From positions 806,001 through 870,000 of the forward strand of contig NZ_CP082928.1 in assembly GCF_023517795.1 (NCBI RefSeq): DNA of 64,000 nt, written 5' to 3'. Both the position numbers and the translations under genes were made by a program. The DNA is from Pseudomonas fulva. GTDB lineage: Bacteria > Pseudomonadota > Gammaproteobacteria > Pseudomonadales > Pseudomonadaceae. The first letter of the stretch is position 1, and each line of letters begins with the position of its first letter. The notes below the pieces were generated by a model. That model searched no databases and had not been told where the DNA came from. It saw nothing but the letters and a program-made list of their open reading frames with translations. This document shows, one piece after another, positions 59,355 to 64,000 of this stretch.

Positions 59355-59762
59355 ATGGACAACCTGAACCCGCCCCACAAACCCGGCGCCCTGCTGAGCG
59401 ACCTCGAATCGATTCGCGAACTGCTCGACGACGACCTCGATCCGCCGCTGCTCACCGACAAGTTCGACCCGGATGACATTCCCGTACTCTCCGAGGTGGT
59501 TCGCGCCCCTGAGCCGGTAATCGCCGCGCAACCCGCCGCGCCCGGCAGCGCAACCGGGATCGCCTCGGAAGACGAGTTGCGCCAGACCGTGCAGCGCGCC
59601 ATCGGCCGCGACAACGAGATCAACCGCCTGGACACCGAGCTGCGCGCCGCGGCGCAACTGCTGCTGCAGGATGTGATCGACGACTTCGTGCCGCAGATCG
59701 AAGCCGAGCTCAAGCGCCGCCTGCAGGCGCGCCTCAATCGCCTGCTGCCGCCGCGCCGCTGA
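59355..59762 (+). CDS. Conserved hypothetical protein between holC and valS
   Basis: A 135-residue soluble protein. An acidic N-terminus (LESIRELLDDDLDPPLLTDK) is followed by a Pro/Ala linker and a C-terminal helix ending in a basic run (ELKRRLQARLNRLLPPRR). Found at this place in other pseudomonads. It starts 9 bp after holC and may be co-translated. Function unknown. Confidence 0.85.
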   Translation: MDNLNPPHKPGALLSDLESIRELLDDDLDPPLLTDKFDPDDIPVLSEVVRAPEPVIAAQPAAPGSATGIASEDELRQTVQRAIGRDNEINRLDTELRAAAQLLLQDVIDDFVPQIEAELKRRLQARLNRLLPPRR

Positions 59763-59886
59763 TCTCTCCCCACCCTGACGGCCTTTTTCCGCGCGACCGA
59801 TAGCCGCGAGAGCGGAGGAAAACTGCACGGCGGTTGGTTATACTGCTCGGCTTTTCCGATCAGACGCCAGAAGGGTCCCGCCGCGC

Positions 59887-62718
<2,832 letters not shown>

Positions 62719-62735
62719 ACCAGCGCGTAACGGAG

Positions 62736-62777
62736 AACGGCCTGCAATGGTGAAAGCCCGGCAGGCCGTTTTCGTTT
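62736..62777 (+). terminator. Terminator of valS
   Basis: AACGGCCTGC (62736-62745) pairs with GCAGGCCGTT (62761-62770), followed by TTCGTTT. Confidence 0.8.
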
Positions 62778-62834
62778 ATGGGCATGCCGGCGCGCATCAG
62801 GCAGTATGCTCGCGATCTCTCACCTGATCGGACG

Positions 62835-63137
62835 ATGCAAATGGAAGTGAGCAAGACCAAGACCAGTTTCTACCGCCGCCTCTACGTCGCCTGGCTGATC
62901 GACAGTGGCACTGCCGATAGCGTCCCGGCCCTGATGGCCGCCACCGGCATGCCCAGGCGCACCGCCCAGGACACGTTGAGCGCACTGGAGGAGCTGGATA
63001 TCGACTGCCAGTTCCAGCAGCAGGACGGCGAGCGCAACAACGCCGGCCACTACGTGATCCGCGACTGGGGCGCCATCGACAAACGCTGGATCGCCGCCAA
63101 CCTGCAGCAGATCAAGGCGGTGCTCGGCTATCCCTGA
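62835..63137 (+). CDS. Small winged-helix protein
   Basis: A 100-residue protein: FYRRLYVAWLIDSGTADSVP, then ATGMPRRTAQDTLSALEELD reads as a helix-turn-helix with recognition helix, followed by a wing containing QQQDGERNNAGHYVIRDWG. Likely a small DNA-binding regulator conserved beside valS. Start ATG 62835; no strong ribosome binding site. Confidence 0.8.
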   Translation: MQMEVSKTKTSFYRRLYVAWLIDSGTADSVPALMAATGMPRRTAQDTLSALEELDIDCQFQQQDGERNNAGHYVIRDWGAIDKRWIAANLQQIKAVLGYP

Positions 63138-63216
63138 GAACCTGCTCAAAGGCTGCTGCGCGTCGACACTGCCGCGTTAAAAGCAGGCGCTGAAATTTCC
63201 TTGGCATGGAGCCAGA

Positions 63217-64000
63217 ATGACTCTAGATCTACTCATGGTGCTCGGCCTGCTGCTCACGGCCGTGGTGCTGTTCGTGCTCAACAAGCCGCGCATGGACGTG
63301 GTTGCGCTGATGATCCTCGTCGCGCTGCCACTGACCGGCGTGCTGAGCGTCCAGGAAACCCTGGCCGGCTTCGCCGACCCCAGCGTGATTCTGATCGCTG
63401 CGCTGTTCGTGATCGGCGAGGGGCTGGTGCGTACCGGCATCGCCTACCGCCTTGGCGACTGGCTGGTGGCCAAGGCGGGCAGCAGCGAAACCCGCCTGCT
63501 GGTATTGCTGATGGTGGCCGTGGCCGGACTCGGCTCGGTGATGAGCTCGACCGGCGTGGTGGCGATCTTCATCCCCGTGGTACTCGGCGTGGCGGCGCGC
63601 CTGAAGATCGCACCGGGCCGGCTGATGATGCCCCTGGCCTTCGCCGGCTTGATCAGCGGCATGCTCACCCTGGTGGCCACGCCGCCTAACATGGTGGTGC
63701 ACAGCGAGCTGCTGCGTGCCGGCCTGCCGGGTTTCAGTTTCTTCAGCTTCACGCCGATTGGCCTGGCCGTGCTGGTGCTCGGCGTACTCTATATGCTCGC
63801 GACCCGGCGCTGGCTGCAGCGTGACGCCGATGGCGAACCCTCGGCGCCGCCACGCCTGACCCTCGCCGACCTGGCTGACAGCTACCGCCTCGGGGAACGC
63901 GAACGGCGCCTGCAGGTACGCGCCGACTCGCCCCTGGCCAACCAGGCGCTGGACGAGCTGCAGCTGCGCTCGCACTACGGCATCAACGTGATTGCCGTGG
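63217..64000 (+). CDS. SLC13/DASS-type ion transporter with RCK domain, 5' part
   Basis: The first 261 residues of a membrane transporter cut by the window end. The N-terminal half has about six membrane segments: [60 protein letters not shown] with VATPPNMVV, and [15 protein letters not shown]. From about residue 225 a soluble TrkA-C (RCK-C)-like domain begins ([24 protein letters not shown] in two parts). The [13 protein letters not shown] and TPPNMVV repeats match the CitMHS/NadC (ArsB/NhaD) superfamily. ATG 63217; the substrate is not deducible. Confidence 0.85.
   Translation, partial: MTLDLLMVLGLLLTAVVLFVLNKPRMDVVALMILVALPLTGVLSVQETLAGFADPSVILIAALFVIGEGLVRTGIAYRLGDWLVAKAGSSETRLLVLLMVAVAGLGSVMSSTGVVAIFIPVVLGVAARLKIAPGRLMMPLAFAGLISGMLTLVATPPNMVVHSELLRAGLPGFSFFSFTPIGLAVLVLGVLYMLATRRWLQRDADGEPSAPPRLTLADLADSYRLGERERRLQVRADSPLANQALDELQLRSHYGINVIAV

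Overview
This is a 64 kb piece of a high-GC gammaproteobacterial chromosome, almost certainly Pseudomonas. The evidence is the gene order pilF-rodZ-ispG-hisS-yfgM-bamB-der, the order lptFG / pepA-holC-valS, a PhaG transacylase, a Lap adhesin system and Pseudomonas-type REP hairpins. I assign no species; the mendocina/alcaligenes side of the genus is only an impression.

Region by region. (1) 1-6817: the C-terminal end of a giant LapA-type RTX adhesin (5' end outside the window), a small conserved protein, then convergently the c-di-GMP receptor lapD and periplasmic protease lapG, and a small Tyr/Pro/Arg-rich lipoprotein. (2) 7071-18228: a guanidine-use island. Two separate guanidine-I (ykkC class) riboswitches, each about 70 bp behind a matching -24/-12-like element, lead two rightward units: ABC permease-ATPase, and binding protein-two DUF1989 proteins-biotin carboxylase. 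Between them lies a leftward pair, a 2-oxoglutarate/Fe(II) oxygenase and an unrecognised beta-rich protein. Enzymes usually labelled urea carboxylase and UAAP1/2 are better read here as guanidine carboxylase and carboxyguanidine deiminase. No allophanate hydrolase is present. (3) 18343-21938: a diguanylate cyclase, a small CWC protein, an RsuA-type pseudouridine synthase and phaG. (4) 22034-28663: tRNA-Gly(CCC) with a roughly 6.6 kb integrated element bounded by a 27-bp repeat of the tRNA 3' end. It has a tyrosine integrase, a filamentous-phage-type replication protein, small regulators, a repressor with operator-like palindromes, two paralogous small proteins and two AT-rich membrane-protein cargo genes. 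No recognisable virion genes are seen. (5) 28796-47225: housekeeping genes, mostly leftward: DJ-1/PfpI, der-bamB-yfgM-hisS-ispG-rodZ-pilF-rlmN, ndk, the complete isc operon (iscR-S-U-A-hscB-hscA-fdx-iscX), cysE, trmJ, then suhB rightward. (6) 47318-53581: a glycine-zipper protein, secF-secD-yajC-tgt-queA leftward. (7) 53696-64000: tRNA-Leu(CAA), a cold-shock gene, an RDD membrane protein, lptG-lptF leftward, and pepA, holC, a small protein, valS, a winged-helix protein and a truncated SLC13-type transporter rightward.

The accessory interest is in regions 2 and 4. Region 2 looks like a nitrogen-scavenging pathway under dual control (sigma-54-like promoters plus guanidine sensing), with a possible endogenous guanidine-forming oxygenase beside it. 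Region 4 is a small integrative replicon carrying two membrane proteins of unknown function. All calls come from reading sequence and translations; no database search was run.
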